Source: Citricoccus zhacaiensis (GTDB lineage Bacteria; Actinomycetota; Actinomycetes; Actinomycetales; Micrococcaceae). From it: 64,000 nt of DNA. Shown here in pieces: positions 44,646 through 53,361 of the stretch (position 1 is the first letter of the stretch; every line of letters starts with the position of its first letter). The DNA is taken from assembly GCF_014645315.1 (NCBI RefSeq), contig NZ_BMLQ01000002.1:400669-464668 (forward strand), given 5' to 3'. Below the pieces are notes generated by a model. That model was not told the origin of the DNA and made no database searches. It worked only from the letters and a program-made list of their open reading frames with translations. The position numbers and the translations under genes were made by a program.

Positions 44646-45665
44646 TCAGAACAGCGGGCTGGCGGCGGCAGCGAGGATGAGGGCCACGGCCGCGGGCGCC
44701 ACCAAGGTGACGAGCCAGTAGCCGACCACCCGCTGGACCTGCTGCCACCGGACCGCGGTGTAGCGCTGGTTCTGGCCCGCGCCGAGGATGGTCGCCGCCG
44801 CGGCGTGGGTGGAGGACAACGGCAGGTGGAGGGCGAACGAGCCCACGAACAGCAGCCCGGCGCTCACGGTCGAGGCCACCGCGGAGCGCAGCGGGTCCAG
44901 GTGCACGAGCTTCTCCGTGAGGGTGTGGGCCACCCGCCACCCGCCGAACAGCGTGCCGATGGCCAGGGCGAGGCCGGCTGCCACCGGAACCCACCAGCCC
45001 ATGGCATCGGGCCGGCCGATGGCGGTCAGGGCGATGGCGACCATGAAGGTCATGCGCTGGCCGGACTGCACGCCGTGGCCGAGCGCGTTGGCGGCACCGG
45101 TGATCGACAGTCCCATGCGCGCGGTGTGGTTGACCGTGCCGGGCGCGGCATCGCGGGCCACCCAAGTGGCCGGGGTGACGAGGATCCAGGACAGGAAGCA
45201 CCCCAGCAACGGGGTCAGCAGCAGCCCCGCCAGCATCGCGGTGACCAAGCCGGGGGACCAGATCCCCTCGAAGGACGCGTCACCGGTCACGGTCAAGGCC
45301 ACGCCGGCCCCGACGAGGCCGGCGATGAGGGCATGCGTCATGGACACGGGCAGGCCGCGCTGCCAGGCGAACAACCCCCACGCGATCGCCACGGCCAGGG
45401 CGACGACGGCCATGAGCAGGCCCGGTCCGCCGCTGGGGATGGCCGGGGGGAGCTCCTGCCACACGGCGGTCAGCAGGCCGCCGGACAGGATGCCGCCGCC
45501 GAGGTTCATCACGGCGGCCAGGAGCAGGGCCGCCCCGGGAGTGAGGGCACGGCTGCGGACGGGCAGGGCGATGGCGTTGGGAGCGTCCCGCATGCCATTG
45601 AGCAGCCCATATCCGACCGTGAGGGCGAAGACGAGGCACAGCAGGATCAGGACGAGGGGGGACAC
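44646..45665 (-). CDS. PiT-family inorganic phosphate transporter
   Basis: A 339-residue permease of the PiT family, which imports metal-phosphate by cation symport at low affinity. About ten membrane helices are visible. The first PiT repeat motif is degenerate: GLLNGMRDAPNAIALPVRSR (residues 21-40), where NGFHDTANSIAT is usual. The second half has GAANALGHGVQSGQRM and LPLSSTHAAAATILGAG, the latter a conserved PiT signature. The GTG start lies 5 nt after the DUF47 stop, so the two form an operon. The substrate is probably phosphate by context, but the divergent motif leaves sulfate or another anion possible. Confidence 0.85.
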   Translation of the reverse strand: MSPLVLILLCLVFALTVGYGLLNGMRDAPNAIALPVRSRALTPGAALLLAAVMNLGGGILSGGLLTAVWQELPPAIPSGGPGLLMAVVALAVAIAWGLFAWQRGLPVSMTHALIAGLVGAGVALTVTGDASFEGIWSPGLVTAMLAGLLLTPLLGCFLSWILVTPATWVARDAAPGTVNHTARMGLSITGAANALGHGVQSGQRMTFMVAIALTAIGRPDAMGWWVPVAAGLALAIGTLFGGWRVAHTLTEKLVHLDPLRSAVASTVSAGLLFVGSFALHLPLSSTHAAAATILGAGQNQRYTAVRWQQVQRVVGYWLVTLVAPAAVALILAAAASPLF

Positions 45666-45670
45666 GTCTG

Positions 45671-46297
45671 TCAGGATTCCTGGACCAGGACGCTGCCGAC
45701 GTGGACGGTGATCTGACGGACGGCGACGATGGCTGCATCCACGGCGTGCGCTGCCTCCCGCTGCCGGTTGTAGTTGCGCTGCAGCAGGTCACCGGTCATC
45801 CCGGAGACCCATTCGACCATGACGCGCTCAGCGCGCTTTGAGTTGCGCTGCAGCTGGATCCAGGTCTCCTCGAGGGCGTCGAGGGCCCGGAACTGTGCCG
45901 TGGCCTCCTTGAGGAGCTCGGCCTGCCGCCCCAAGGTCTCCAGGATGTCCATGGCCTCGGCCGGCAGCCGGTACTGCTCGGTGGAGACGATGAGCAGTCC
46001 GGCATTGCAGACCTTCTCCACGGCGTTGTTGAGCCCGTCCGCCATCAGGTAGAGGTCTTGGCGCGGCAGGGGTGTGATGAAGGAGCTGCGCAGGCTGGTG
46101 AGCAAGGCCATGTGGCGGACGCTGGACTCGCTGTCGATCTCAGACAACCGGGTGCTGACCTCCTCAGCGGCGGCCGTGGAGGAGCCCATCAACTGGGCGA
46201 CCTGGTGCACGGCGGCACCCAGGCCATCCGCCAGGGCCGCGAGGTGTTCGAGGCTGGCGGTGTCCGGGGCGAGGAGGGAGGACAGTGAGAGGTTCAT
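45671..46297 (-). CDS. DUF47/PhoU-like accessory protein of PiT
   Basis: A 208-residue, almost entirely helical protein of the DUF47 (TIGR00153, PhoU-like) family. Recognisable parts are SSFITPLPRQDLYLMADGLNNAVEKV and an early long helix (LEHLAALADGLGAAVHQVAQLM). DUF47 genes are very often paired with pit and are thought to regulate that permease. It is the first gene of the pair; TACCCT ends 8 nt before the ATG (5 nt before an adjacent TTG), fitting another leaderless start. Confidence 0.88.
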   Translation of the reverse strand: MNLSLSSLLAPDTASLEHLAALADGLGAAVHQVAQLMGSSTAAAEEVSTRLSEIDSESSVRHMALLTSLRSSFITPLPRQDLYLMADGLNNAVEKVCNAGLLIVSTEQYRLPAEAMDILETLGRQAELLKEATAQFRALDALEETWIQLQRNSKRAERVMVEWVSGMTGDLLQRNYNRQREAAHAVDAAIVAVRQITVHVGSVLVQES

Positions 46298-46475
46298 CAA
46301 AGAAGAGGGTATCCCGCGAGAGGGGGCAGTGCCGGACCGGGAACGCCTCTCGGCGAGTGGCCGCTCGTAGCGGCAGAATATTGGAGCCCGGGGTTACCGC
46401 GGCCCGGCACCGGTATCCAGTGTGCGCGGTCGGGGGAGGGAATGTCCACCGGCGCCGATGTTGTCAGCCATCGGC

Positions 46476-47150
46476 TCAATTGAGCGTGCCGCGGCGCCAG
46501 GCGGCTGCCGCCTCCTCGAGTTCCTCGGCGGTGCCCAGGAGCCGTTTGGCCTGGCGCAGCAGGACGGCGGCCTGGGCCGGCTGACCGGCCTCGAGTGCCT
46601 CGGAGTGATGTGCCTGGCCCAGGCAGACCACCCGGCTGTAGGCGGCGGCCCGCTCGAGTGCCACGTCGAAGTCGCCGGTGAAGGCGCCGGTGAGGATGTC
46701 GGTCGTCAGCTGCTGCAGTTCGCGGGCACCGGGCGGTTCCACCGGCCCCGCCACGGCGCGGGCCACATGTGCCTCGTGGCCGGCCCGGTACCAGGCGGCC
46801 CACTGGGCCCCGTTGCGGACCGTCGCCGAGCGGAGGGCGTACAGCCGCCAGAGGACACCGCTCAGGGAGATCGCCGGGGCATCGGCCCACCACTGGGCCA
46901 CGGTGTCGATCCCGGCCTCCTCGACCAGGCCGACCAGCCGCCGGATCGCGGCCTGGTCTGAGGTGGACCGGCCACCGTCGACCAGGGCGCGGGCCAGCAA
47001 CGCCGCGCCCTCTGCGGTGGCGGCAGGGTCCGCACCACCCTGGAAGGCGGCGAATTGGTCTGGGGCGAACGGCCGGGGCCGGTGATGGCGGACGGTGCCG
47101 GCCGCCGTCGAGCTCGCGGACCGGCCGGAACGATTCCGGGAGGACGTCAC
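46476..47150 (-). CDS. conserved actinobacterial protein of unknown function
   Basis: A 224-residue, largely helical, Ala-rich protein. After a basic, Ser-rich tail of ~25 residues comes PRPFAPDQFAAFQGGADPAATAEGA, then a segment with many short helices (QAAIRRLVGLVEEAGIDTVAQWWADAPAISLSGVLWRLY). No catalytic or DNA-binding motif is apparent, and I cannot name the family. The GTG start has an AAAGGTGG site upstream; a longer open frame exists but is unsupported. It is divergent from tRNA-Lys. Confidence 0.65.
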   Translation of the reverse strand: MTSSRNRSGRSASSTAAGTVRHHRPRPFAPDQFAAFQGGADPAATAEGAALLARALVDGGRSTSDQAAIRRLVGLVEEAGIDTVAQWWADAPAISLSGVLWRLYALRSATVRNGAQWAAWYRAGHEAHVARAVAGPVEPPGARELQQLTTDILTGAFTGDFDVALERAAAYSRVVCLGQAHHSEALEAGQPAQAAVLLRQAKRLLGTAEELEEAAAAWRRGTLN

Positions 47151-47328
47151 GGGAGGGCCACCTTTCCGGGGATGGGGGTGTGTCTGCTCGGGGTCTCGGT
47201 GCCGCGCGGGCGTGATGCTGCACCGGGCGGCGCCACCGGGGACCCACTCCACGGTACGCCTTCGCCGGCGGCAGGGTCGCGTCCCGGGACTCCGGCCGAG
47301 CGATCGCCGACTGGGGGCCGCCGTCCGC

Positions 47329-47334
47329 TAGCAT
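47329..47334 (+). promoter_or_regulatory. -10 element of the tRNA-Lys promoter
   Basis: TAGCAT lies 23 nt before the mature tRNA 5' end, leaving a ~17-nt 5' leader for RNase P removal. Confidence 0.5.
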
Positions 47335-47357
47335 GGGACGCGGTCACCGGCTGGCCA

Positions 47358-47433
47358 GGGCCTTTAGCTCAGTTGGCAGAGCATCGGACTTTTAATCCGC
47401 GGGTCGCGGGTTCGATCCCCGCAGGGCCCACCA
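47358..47433 (+). tRNA. tRNA-Lys (anticodon TTT)
   Basis: A complete cloverleaf: acceptor GGGCCTT pairs with AGGGCCC, the D-arm region is AGCTCAGTTGGCAGAGC, the anticodon loop CTTTTAA has TTT at 34-36, and the T-arm is GCGGGTTCGATCCCCGC. The 3' CCA is encoded (47431-47433). The top pair of the anticodon stem looks mismatched. Promoter upstream and strong hairpin downstream make it a single-gene unit. Confidence 0.97.
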
Positions 47434-47438
47434 CGCAA

Positions 47439-47475
47439 CGGCCCCTGAACCGGCATCATGCCGGGTCAGGGGCCG
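47439..47475 (+). terminator. terminator hairpin after tRNA-Lys
   Basis: A 10-bp outer stem (CGGCCCCTGA/TCAGGGGCCG) encloses a CCGGCA-TCA-TGCCGG inner stem. Confidence 0.85.
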
Positions 47476-47820
47476 CTGCTGTGCCCAGTGCCAGAGAATG
47501 CACGCTGCTCGTCCCGGCCGCAACGCTGCCAGTTCCCGCCACCTCCCGTCCTTTCGGACCCCAGCATCCCGGTCGATCGCTTGAATATTTCAGAGATGTC
47601 TCGGTGGCAGCGCCAAGATCAAGATTTGATAACCGAATGACGAGCTCTGCGGTGCAAATGAGGGTTGTGACCGCCGAACCACTCTCGAGATAGTGGCCGC
47701 GACACGCGCTGTCCTCGCGGTTTTGGGGTCGTTCCGTCGGCTGTGGCCACCGCCCGGTCGGTGCCGTGACCTGGCGATCCGGGCTGGGGGAGGCCCTACC
47801 GCCGGAGCAGTGTCCGTGCC
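47476..47820. other. non-coding region between tRNA-Lys and the EEP gene
   Basis: No credible gene. The stretch 47581-47640 is locally AT-rich (25 of 60 G+C by hand count). I see no duplicated tRNA 3' end or integrase that would indicate a mobile element here. Confidence 0.6.
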
Positions 47821-47826
47821 TAGGGT
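47821..47826 (+). promoter_or_regulatory. -10 element of a leaderless promoter (EEP gene)
   Basis: TAGGGT ends 7 nt before the ATG. Confidence 0.55.
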
Positions 47827-47833
47827 GGTGCGC

Positions 47834-49216
47834 ATGAGTGCTTTCCCCCGGGTGCTCCGCCGGCGCATGGTGCTTGGCGGTGCCCTTGTGCCTGCAGCCG
47901 CCGCGGCGGCGCTGCTTGCCGCACCCGTGGCGACGGCCGCTCCGGCCGTCCAGCAAACACCTGTGGCGCTCACCTCGGTGGCGCCCGCACAGCGCGTGGC
48001 CTCCTTCGACTTCAACGACGCCCTTCCCGAGAATCCCGACCTGCTGCGGCAGATGCTGTGGATCAAGGAGGGGCAGGTGCCCTCCGCCGCCCCGGAGAAC
48101 CTGCGCGTGGCCACCTTCTCGGCCGGGCTGAGCCGGTCTGCCCTCGGGGAGCTGACCGAGGATCTCTCCACTCCCGGAGATGAGCAGGGTCAACAGGTGG
48201 CCGAGACCGTCCAGCGGGCCGCGCCGGACCTCGTGCTGCTGACGGACGTGGACGTGGACGGAGGCGAGGAGTTCGCCCAGTCCTTCCGGACGAATTACCT
48301 GGCCGTCGGGACCGGTGGCCAGCAGGGTATCGACTACCCGTACATGTACGTGGCCGAGGTCAACAACGGCGTGGACACCGGGGCAGACCTGGACAACGAC
48401 GGCATCATCGGCGGGCCCGGGGACACCTTCGGCCCGGGCGAGTTCGCGGGCCAGCACGGCATGGTGCTGTATTCCAAGCATCCCCTGGACACGGAGGGCA
48501 TCCGCACCTTCCGGGAACTGCCGTGGGATTCCATGCCGGGCAACGCCATCCCGGAGGACACCTTCACCGATCTCGAGCGGTCCGTCCTGCGTCTCTCGTC
48601 CACCTCGCACTGGGACATCCCCGTCCAGGTCGGCGACCAGACCGTGCACGTGCTGGCGGCCCAGCCGAGTGGTGCCGGCGACGGCCTCGCCGGGGCGGAG
48701 CGCCACCACGATGAGATGAGGCTGTGGGCGGACTACGTCTCCGGGGACCCGGCCGACTCCGGCTACATCGTGGACGACGAGGGCCGACCCGGCGGGTTGG
48801 ACGAGGGCGAATCCTTCATTCTGGCCGGCGAGTTCGGCCCGCTGACCGGCACCGCCCTGGACGAGGAGGAGCATCCCTCCGTCATCGCCGGCCTGCTGGA
48901 GTCGGAGGTCATCCACGATCCCGAACCCACCTCGCGCGGCGCCCAGGCGCTCACCGAGGACGAGCATCCGATGGCCACCGAGGTGGTGGGCCGTGAGGGC
49001 GGCGACTGGACGGTGGCTCGGTCGGACTACCTGCTGCCGTCCTCGTCCCTGACCACCGCGGCGTCCGGTGTCTTCTGGCCCCAGTCCGGCCAACTGGGCT
49101 CGCACCTGACCCGGGCCAACGCTCCGGGTGGCGAACCGGGCGAGTCCAACGACACGACCCCGAGCGAGCACCGTCTGGTCTGGACCGACCTCGACCTCGG
49201 CTCCGAAAGCGACTGA
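47834..49216 (+). CDS. exported endonuclease/exonuclease/phosphatase-fold protein
   Basis: A 460-residue protein with a probable Tat signal: RRRMVLGG at 9-16, then an Ala-rich hydrophobic stretch ending near APVATAAPA. The mature part fits the EEP fold (DNase I-like): ENLRVATFSAGLSR, PDLVLLTDVDVDGG, FAGQHGMVLYSKHPLD, ARSDYLLPSSSLTTAASGVFWP and a terminal SEHRLVWTDLDL carrying the catalytic-type His. Several usual catalytic residues are replaced (TDVDVDG for the common Q-E-V), so activity is uncertain; secreted nuclease or phosphodiesterase is the best guess. Confidence 0.8.
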   Translation: MSAFPRVLRRRMVLGGALVPAAAAAALLAAPVATAAPAVQQTPVALTSVAPAQRVASFDFNDALPENPDLLRQMLWIKEGQVPSAAPENLRVATFSAGLSRSALGELTEDLSTPGDEQGQQVAETVQRAAPDLVLLTDVDVDGGEEFAQSFRTNYLAVGTGGQQGIDYPYMYVAEVNNGVDTGADLDNDGIIGGPGDTFGPGEFAGQHGMVLYSKHPLDTEGIRTFRELPWDSMPGNAIPEDTFTDLERSVLRLSSTSHWDIPVQVGDQTVHVLAAQPSGAGDGLAGAERHHDEMRLWADYVSGDPADSGYIVDDEGRPGGLDEGESFILAGEFGPLTGTALDEEEHPSVIAGLLESEVIHDPEPTSRGAQALTEDEHPMATEVVGREGGDWTVARSDYLLPSSSLTTAASGVFWPQSGQLGSHLTRANAPGGEPGESNDTTPSEHRLVWTDLDLGSESD

Positions 49217-49223
49217 CGGCCGC

Positions 49224-49943
49224 GTGAGAGAGACCCTGTCCACCGGCCACCACGTGGTCTGGTCACGGCCTGAGTCCCAGCGCCACGGCACGGACCTCGT
49301 GCTGGTCATCCACGGCTACGGGGCCAATGAGGTCCGGGCCGCCCAGGCCTACTTCGGCATGCTTCCCGAGAACGCCACGGGCCTGGCCGTGCGCGGCGGG
49401 TTCGAGATCGACGCCGGCGCCGCACCGGTCATGGAGGGCACGGACGGCGCCGGGTCCGGTCCGGGACCCGATCCGGGCGCCTGGGGCTGGTTCCTCCTGG
49501 ACTACTTCCTGACGAACGACTTCGCCGAGGTGGTGGCGGCTGCCCATCGCGTCTTCGACCTGCTGGACGCCGAGGAGGTCACCCGGAGCGGATTCCGGAC
49601 GGTCTCGGTGCTCGGTCACTCCCAGGGGATGGCCATGGCCTCCACGGTGTACCGGCTCCGTCCGGAGGCCTTCACCTGCGTGGTGGGCCTCAGCGGCTTC
49701 GTGCTCTCCAACCCGTTGCTGGAGACCCTGGACTCGCCCCCGGAGGGGCCGGGGCCCAGGCCCTTCTTCTGGGGCCGGGACGTGGAGGATCTCGTCATCA
49801 ACCCGGACGCCATCGCGTACACGGCCGACTGGCTGGACGCCAACACCCGGCTCACGGCCCGCACCTATGAGGGCATGGGGCATGGGATGAGCGCCGAGGA
49901 GGCCCGGGACGTCCGGATCTTCCTGAAGCACGCGCTCCGGTAG
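49224..49943 (+). CDS. alpha/beta hydrolase (carboxylesterase-like)
   Basis: A 239-residue alpha/beta-fold esterase resembling the phospholipase/carboxylesterase group. The oxyanion strand is LVLVIHGYGANE, the nucleophile elbow is GHSQGM with Ser133, and the catalytic His is about 220 in GMGHGMSAEEARDVRIFLK. An Asp in the NPDAIAYTADW region completes the likely triad. There is no signal peptide. The GTG start is 7 nt after the EEP gene, so the two are co-transcribed. Substrate unknown. Confidence 0.85.
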   Translation: MRETLSTGHHVVWSRPESQRHGTDLVLVIHGYGANEVRAAQAYFGMLPENATGLAVRGGFEIDAGAAPVMEGTDGAGSGPGPDPGAWGWFLLDYFLTNDFAEVVAAAHRVFDLLDAEEVTRSGFRTVSVLGHSQGMAMASTVYRLRPEAFTCVVGLSGFVLSNPLLETLDSPPEGPGPRPFFWGRDVEDLVINPDAIAYTADWLDANTRLTARTYEGMGHGMSAEEARDVRIFLKHALR

Positions 49944-49983
49944 CGTCGTCGGTAGGATCCACCAGCTCCAGGAGGCCACCACC

Positions 49984-51018
49984 ATGGCAAAGAAATCGAT
50001 CATCTCGACGGTCGCCGGGCAGAAGGCGACCGATTTCGCCCTGAACCGGGCCGTGGACCCGCACGGTAACCCGACGCCGGCCTTCCAGAAGATCGTGCTC
50101 CGGGCCGTGGAGGTCCAGCGCCCATTGGTGCTGCGCAACCTCAACCGCCTGCGCCGGTCGCATCCGGACGAGACGCCCGCCCACCTCGCCGAGCGCCTGG
50201 GCAAGCAGTACCTGACCGCCGTCACCGGGGGCGGGGCCGCCGTCGGGGGTACCGCCGTGGTGCCGGGGGTCGGCACGGCCGCCGCCCTGGGCCTCTCCGC
50301 CGCGGCCACCATCGGTTTCCTCGAGACCACGGCCCTGTACGCCCAGTCCGTGGCGGAGCTGATGGGCGTGACCACTGAAGACCCACAGCGCGCACAGACC
50401 CTGGTCATGGCCGTGATGCTCGGCGACGACGGCCGCAAGCTCCTGCGGGACTTCACCAGCCAGGCGAACGGCTCCGGGTCCGGCCCGCTGGCAGGCGCGG
50501 TGGCTGCCATCTCCGGGACGTCCGGCATCTCCGATGTGCTGTTCCAGCAGATGAAGCGCATGTTCATGAAGAAGTTCATCGTCCGGCAGGGTGCCGGCAT
50601 GCTCGGCCGACTGGTGCCGTTCGGGGTGGGCGCCGTGATCGGCGGCGTCGGCAACCGGGCCATGGGCAAGAGCGTCATCAAGGCCGCCCAGAACATCTTC
50701 GGGCCGCTGCCGGCATCACTGCCCGGGCGGTTGGTGACGGACCTCCAGGCCCTGCCGGCCGGGAAGAAGGCCAAGCACTCCGCCGCCGGTGCCCGGGGAG
50801 CGGGCGACGTGACGGCAGGAGCGGACGCGGATTCGGAGGACGCCGGGACGGATCCGGAGCTGGTGGCCCTGCTGGAGGAGGGCGTGCGCGCGGACATCGA
50901 GGCACTGCGGGCGGACGGCACCCTGGACGCCCTGAGGGCGGAGGACCCGGCCGGGTTCGCGGCCGACGTCGAGGCCGCCCGCGCCGAACACCGCCGGAAC
51001 CGCACGCGCGGGCAGTGA
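49984..51018 (+). CDS. EcsC-like membrane-associated protein
   Basis: A 344-residue protein. Residues ~75-120 are Gly/Ala-rich and hydrophobic (GGGAAVGGTAVVPGVGTAAALG, then AAATIGFLETTALYAQSVAELMG). A second hydrophobic region near 205-225 (LGRLVPFGVGAVIGGVGN) precedes GKSVIKAAQNIFG. This pattern resembles EcsC-family proteins, whose function is unknown. The last ~80 residues are acidic, charged and probably disordered. It follows the hydrolase by ~40 nt. Confidence 0.55.
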   Translation: MAKKSIISTVAGQKATDFALNRAVDPHGNPTPAFQKIVLRAVEVQRPLVLRNLNRLRRSHPDETPAHLAERLGKQYLTAVTGGGAAVGGTAVVPGVGTAAALGLSAAATIGFLETTALYAQSVAELMGVTTEDPQRAQTLVMAVMLGDDGRKLLRDFTSQANGSGSGPLAGAVAAISGTSGISDVLFQQMKRMFMKKFIVRQGAGMLGRLVPFGVGAVIGGVGNRAMGKSVIKAAQNIFGPLPASLPGRLVTDLQALPAGKKAKHSAAGARGAGDVTAGADADSEDAGTDPELVALLEEGVRADIEALRADGTLDALRAEDPAGFAADVEAARAEHRRNRTRGQ

Positions 51019-51038
51019 GCCACCCCGGTCGGTCACGG

Positions 51039-52307
51039 TTAGCCGAAGGCCAGGGTGGCGACCGTGTAGATCGCCAGGCCGGCCAGGGCACCGACGATGG
51101 AGCCGTTGATCCGGATGAACTGCAGGTCCCGGCCGAGGTAGAGCTCGATGGTGCGGGAGGCCTGCCGGCCGTCCCAGCGTTGGATGGTCTCGCCGAAGAT
51201 CCCCACCAGCTCCGGCCCGTAGCGGCGGGCCAGATGCTGGGCGCCGTCGGAGGCCCAGCCGTCCACGCGGTCCGCCAGCGCCGGGTCCTCCTCGAGCCGG
51301 ACGCCGAGGTCCTGCAGGGCGGCCACCAGGGCCAGGTGCAGGTCTGAGCCGGGGTCCCGCAACTGGGCCAGCAGCGCGGACTTCGTCGTGGCCCAGGCCC
51401 GCTCGGCCCACTCCCGCATGCGTGGATCGTTGAACAGCTCCCTCTTGGCCTGCTCCACCTTCGCCCTGGTCGCCGGGTCCCGGTGCAGGTCGGTCACCAG
51501 GTCCGCGAGCCAGTCGTCCACCGAGCGGCGCAGCTCGTGGTCCGGATCCTCCCGCACGGCAGCAAGGTACTTCAGGGCCTCGGCATGGATCCGTTCGGCC
51601 AGCAATTGGTCGACGACGCCCGGCACCCACTGCGGGGAGCGTTGCCGCACGCTGTTCAGGAAGAACTCGGGGTGCCGGGTGATCCAGTCCCCGGTCCGGG
51701 ACACCACCAGGTCCACCACCTGGTCATGGTGGCGCTCGGCGGTCACCTTGCCCAGGACCTCCGACAGGGTGGGCGCCCAATCGGGCTCGATCATGTGCTT
51801 CTGAGCCAGGTTGGCCACCAGGTCCCGCACCAGGACATCGTCCATGGCGTCCAGGATCCGCTCGGCGGAGGCGGAGACCTCCGCCGCCACCCGCTCCGCA
51901 TGCGGGCGCTGGCGGAGCCAGGCCCCGGTGCGGCCGGCGAGTTTCAGTCCGGCGAGCTTCTCCCGGGCCACCTCCCCGTCCAGGAAGTTCTCCTGCACGA
52001 AGGCTCCCAGGGATTCCCCGATGGTGTCCTTCTTGCGCGGGATGATGGCCGTGTGCGGGATCTTCAGGCCCATCGGGTGCCGGAACAGGGCGGTGACCGC
52101 GAACCAGTCGGCGATGGCGCCCACCATGCCGCCCTCGGCGGCGGCCCGGACGTACCGCAGCCACGGGTAGTCGTCCTGCAGGGCGAAGGACACCACGAAG
52201 ACCACCGCCAGCAGCACCAGGACGCCCGTGGCCACCGCCTTCATCCGGCGCAGGGCGGAGGCGCGCTGGGCCTCGGAGGGGCCGGCGTCGGGCATCTGGT
52301 TCTCCAT
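51039..52307 (-). CDS. DUF445 membrane protein
   Basis: A 422-residue protein of the DUF445 (YjiN/YheB-like) family. One helix near the N-terminus (about 24-45) and one at the very C-terminus (INGSIVGALAGLAIYTVATLAF) bracket a long helical domain. Hallmarks are the early AAAEGGMVGAIADWFAVTALFRHPMG and IPRKKDTIGESLGAFVQENFL. Function is unknown. GGAGGA lies 4 nt before the ATG. It converges on the EcsC-like gene with 20 bp between stops. Confidence 0.88.
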   Translation of the reverse strand: MENQMPDAGPSEAQRASALRRMKAVATGVLVLLAVVFVVSFALQDDYPWLRYVRAAAEGGMVGAIADWFAVTALFRHPMGLKIPHTAIIPRKKDTIGESLGAFVQENFLDGEVAREKLAGLKLAGRTGAWLRQRPHAERVAAEVSASAERILDAMDDVLVRDLVANLAQKHMIEPDWAPTLSEVLGKVTAERHHDQVVDLVVSRTGDWITRHPEFFLNSVRQRSPQWVPGVVDQLLAERIHAEALKYLAAVREDPDHELRRSVDDWLADLVTDLHRDPATRAKVEQAKRELFNDPRMREWAERAWATTKSALLAQLRDPGSDLHLALVAALQDLGVRLEEDPALADRVDGWASDGAQHLARRYGPELVGIFGETIQRWDGRQASRTIELYLGRDLQFIRINGSIVGALAGLAIYTVATLAFG

Positions 52308-52391
52308 GGGTCCTCCGGCCGGGATCAAAGTGTCAGCACAAGTTAACCAGCCCGTCGCCTGCCGCCGGCGGTGGCCACGGTGCAGGGCCCG

Positions 52392-52397
52392 TACCCT
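52392..52397 (+). promoter_or_regulatory. -10 element of a leaderless promoter (GDPD gene)
   Basis: TACCCT ends 7 nt before the GTG. Confidence 0.45.
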
Positions 52398-52404
52398 TGG
52401 GGGC

Positions 52405-53358
52405 GTGTCCGACACCCCGAGCCCCGGCACCACCCCGCACCCTACCGACGCTGACCGGCACCCGCCGTTGCGGCGACCTCTGGTGATCGCCCATCGGGGG
52501 TCCTCCGGAGCCTACGCCGAGAACACCCGCGCGGCGTTCCTGCACGCGCTCGCCGAGGGCGCGGACGGCGTGGAGGTGGACGTCCACCTGACGCGGGACC
52601 GGCACCTGGTGTGCCTGCACGATCAGACCCTGGAGCGCACCTCCGACGGGTCCGGCCCGGTGGCCGACCACACGCTGGCCCAGCTGCGCCGGCTCGACTT
52701 CCACCGGTGGAAGGGCGCGCGGCTCCCGGGCGAGTACGGCCCCGCCTCCTCCCAGCTGCTGACGTTGCCGGACCTGGTCGAGCTGCTCGCCGCCGCACGC
52801 CGCCCCGTGCGGCTGGCCCTGGAGCTCAAGCATCCGAGCCCCTTCGGCCATGAGCTCGAGGAACGCGCCCTGTCCTGGCTGCTGGGGGCAGGGTGGGATC
52901 CGGAGACCTCGAGGATCGGGGCGGTGGAGGTGACCTTCATGAGCTTCTACGCTGGCTCCCTGCAGTACCTCGCCCCGTCGGTGGGCTCCGAGCACCTGTG
53001 TCAGCTGCTCTCCGTGGTGCCCGCCGAGCCGGTGCCGAGCCGCTTCAACCTCGGTCCGCTCAGCCGCGCCGCCGTGCGGGCCGCGTTGCGCCAGGCCGTG
53101 GCGGACGCCGAGCGGCTGATCTGGGAGGGCCGGGCGGGCATCGCCGGACCGGGGGTGGCCTACGTGCGGGAGAACCTGGCCGATGTGAAGGCGTGGCTCG
53201 CGGCGGGGCGCACCCTGCGGGTGTGGACGGCGGACCGGGATGAGGATGTGGATCTGCTGCTGCGGACCGGGGTGCAGCAGATCACCACGAATCTGCCGGC
53301 CCGCGTGCTGGAGCGGGTCCGCCGCCGTGAGCGCGTGCTGGTCGGCACCGGGGCATGA
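52405..53358 (+). CDS. glycerophosphodiester phosphodiesterase family protein
   Basis: A 317-residue TIM-barrel phosphodiesterase releasing sn-glycerol 3-phosphate from glycerophosphodiesters. The active-site residues are visible: His30-Arg in LVIAHRGSSGAYAENT, Glu57 and Asp59 in GVEVDVHLTRD, and His72 in CLHDQTLERTS. The C-terminal RVWTADRDEDVDLLLRTGVQQITTNLP is typical. There is no signal peptide, so it should be intracellular. The GTG is placed by the leaderless TACCCT element. It converges on the acyltransferase-like gene with 3 bp between. Confidence 0.92.
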   Translation: MSDTPSPGTTPHPTDADRHPPLRRPLVIAHRGSSGAYAENTRAAFLHALAEGADGVEVDVHLTRDRHLVCLHDQTLERTSDGSGPVADHTLAQLRRLDFHRWKGARLPGEYGPASSQLLTLPDLVELLAAARRPVRLALELKHPSPFGHELEERALSWLLGAGWDPETSRIGAVEVTFMSFYAGSLQYLAPSVGSEHLCQLLSVVPAEPVPSRFNLGPLSRAAVRAALRQAVADAERLIWEGRAGIAGPGVAYVRENLADVKAWLAAGRTLRVWTADRDEDVDLLLRTGVQQITTNLPARVLERVRRRERVLVGTGA

Positions 53359-53361
53359 TCG

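Noticed and set aside
47434..47820. tRNA-Lys 3' end as an attachment site for a mobile element
   Set aside because: No integrase, no second copy of the tRNA 3' end, and the flanking genes look chromosomal. The strong hairpin after the tRNA is a terminator.
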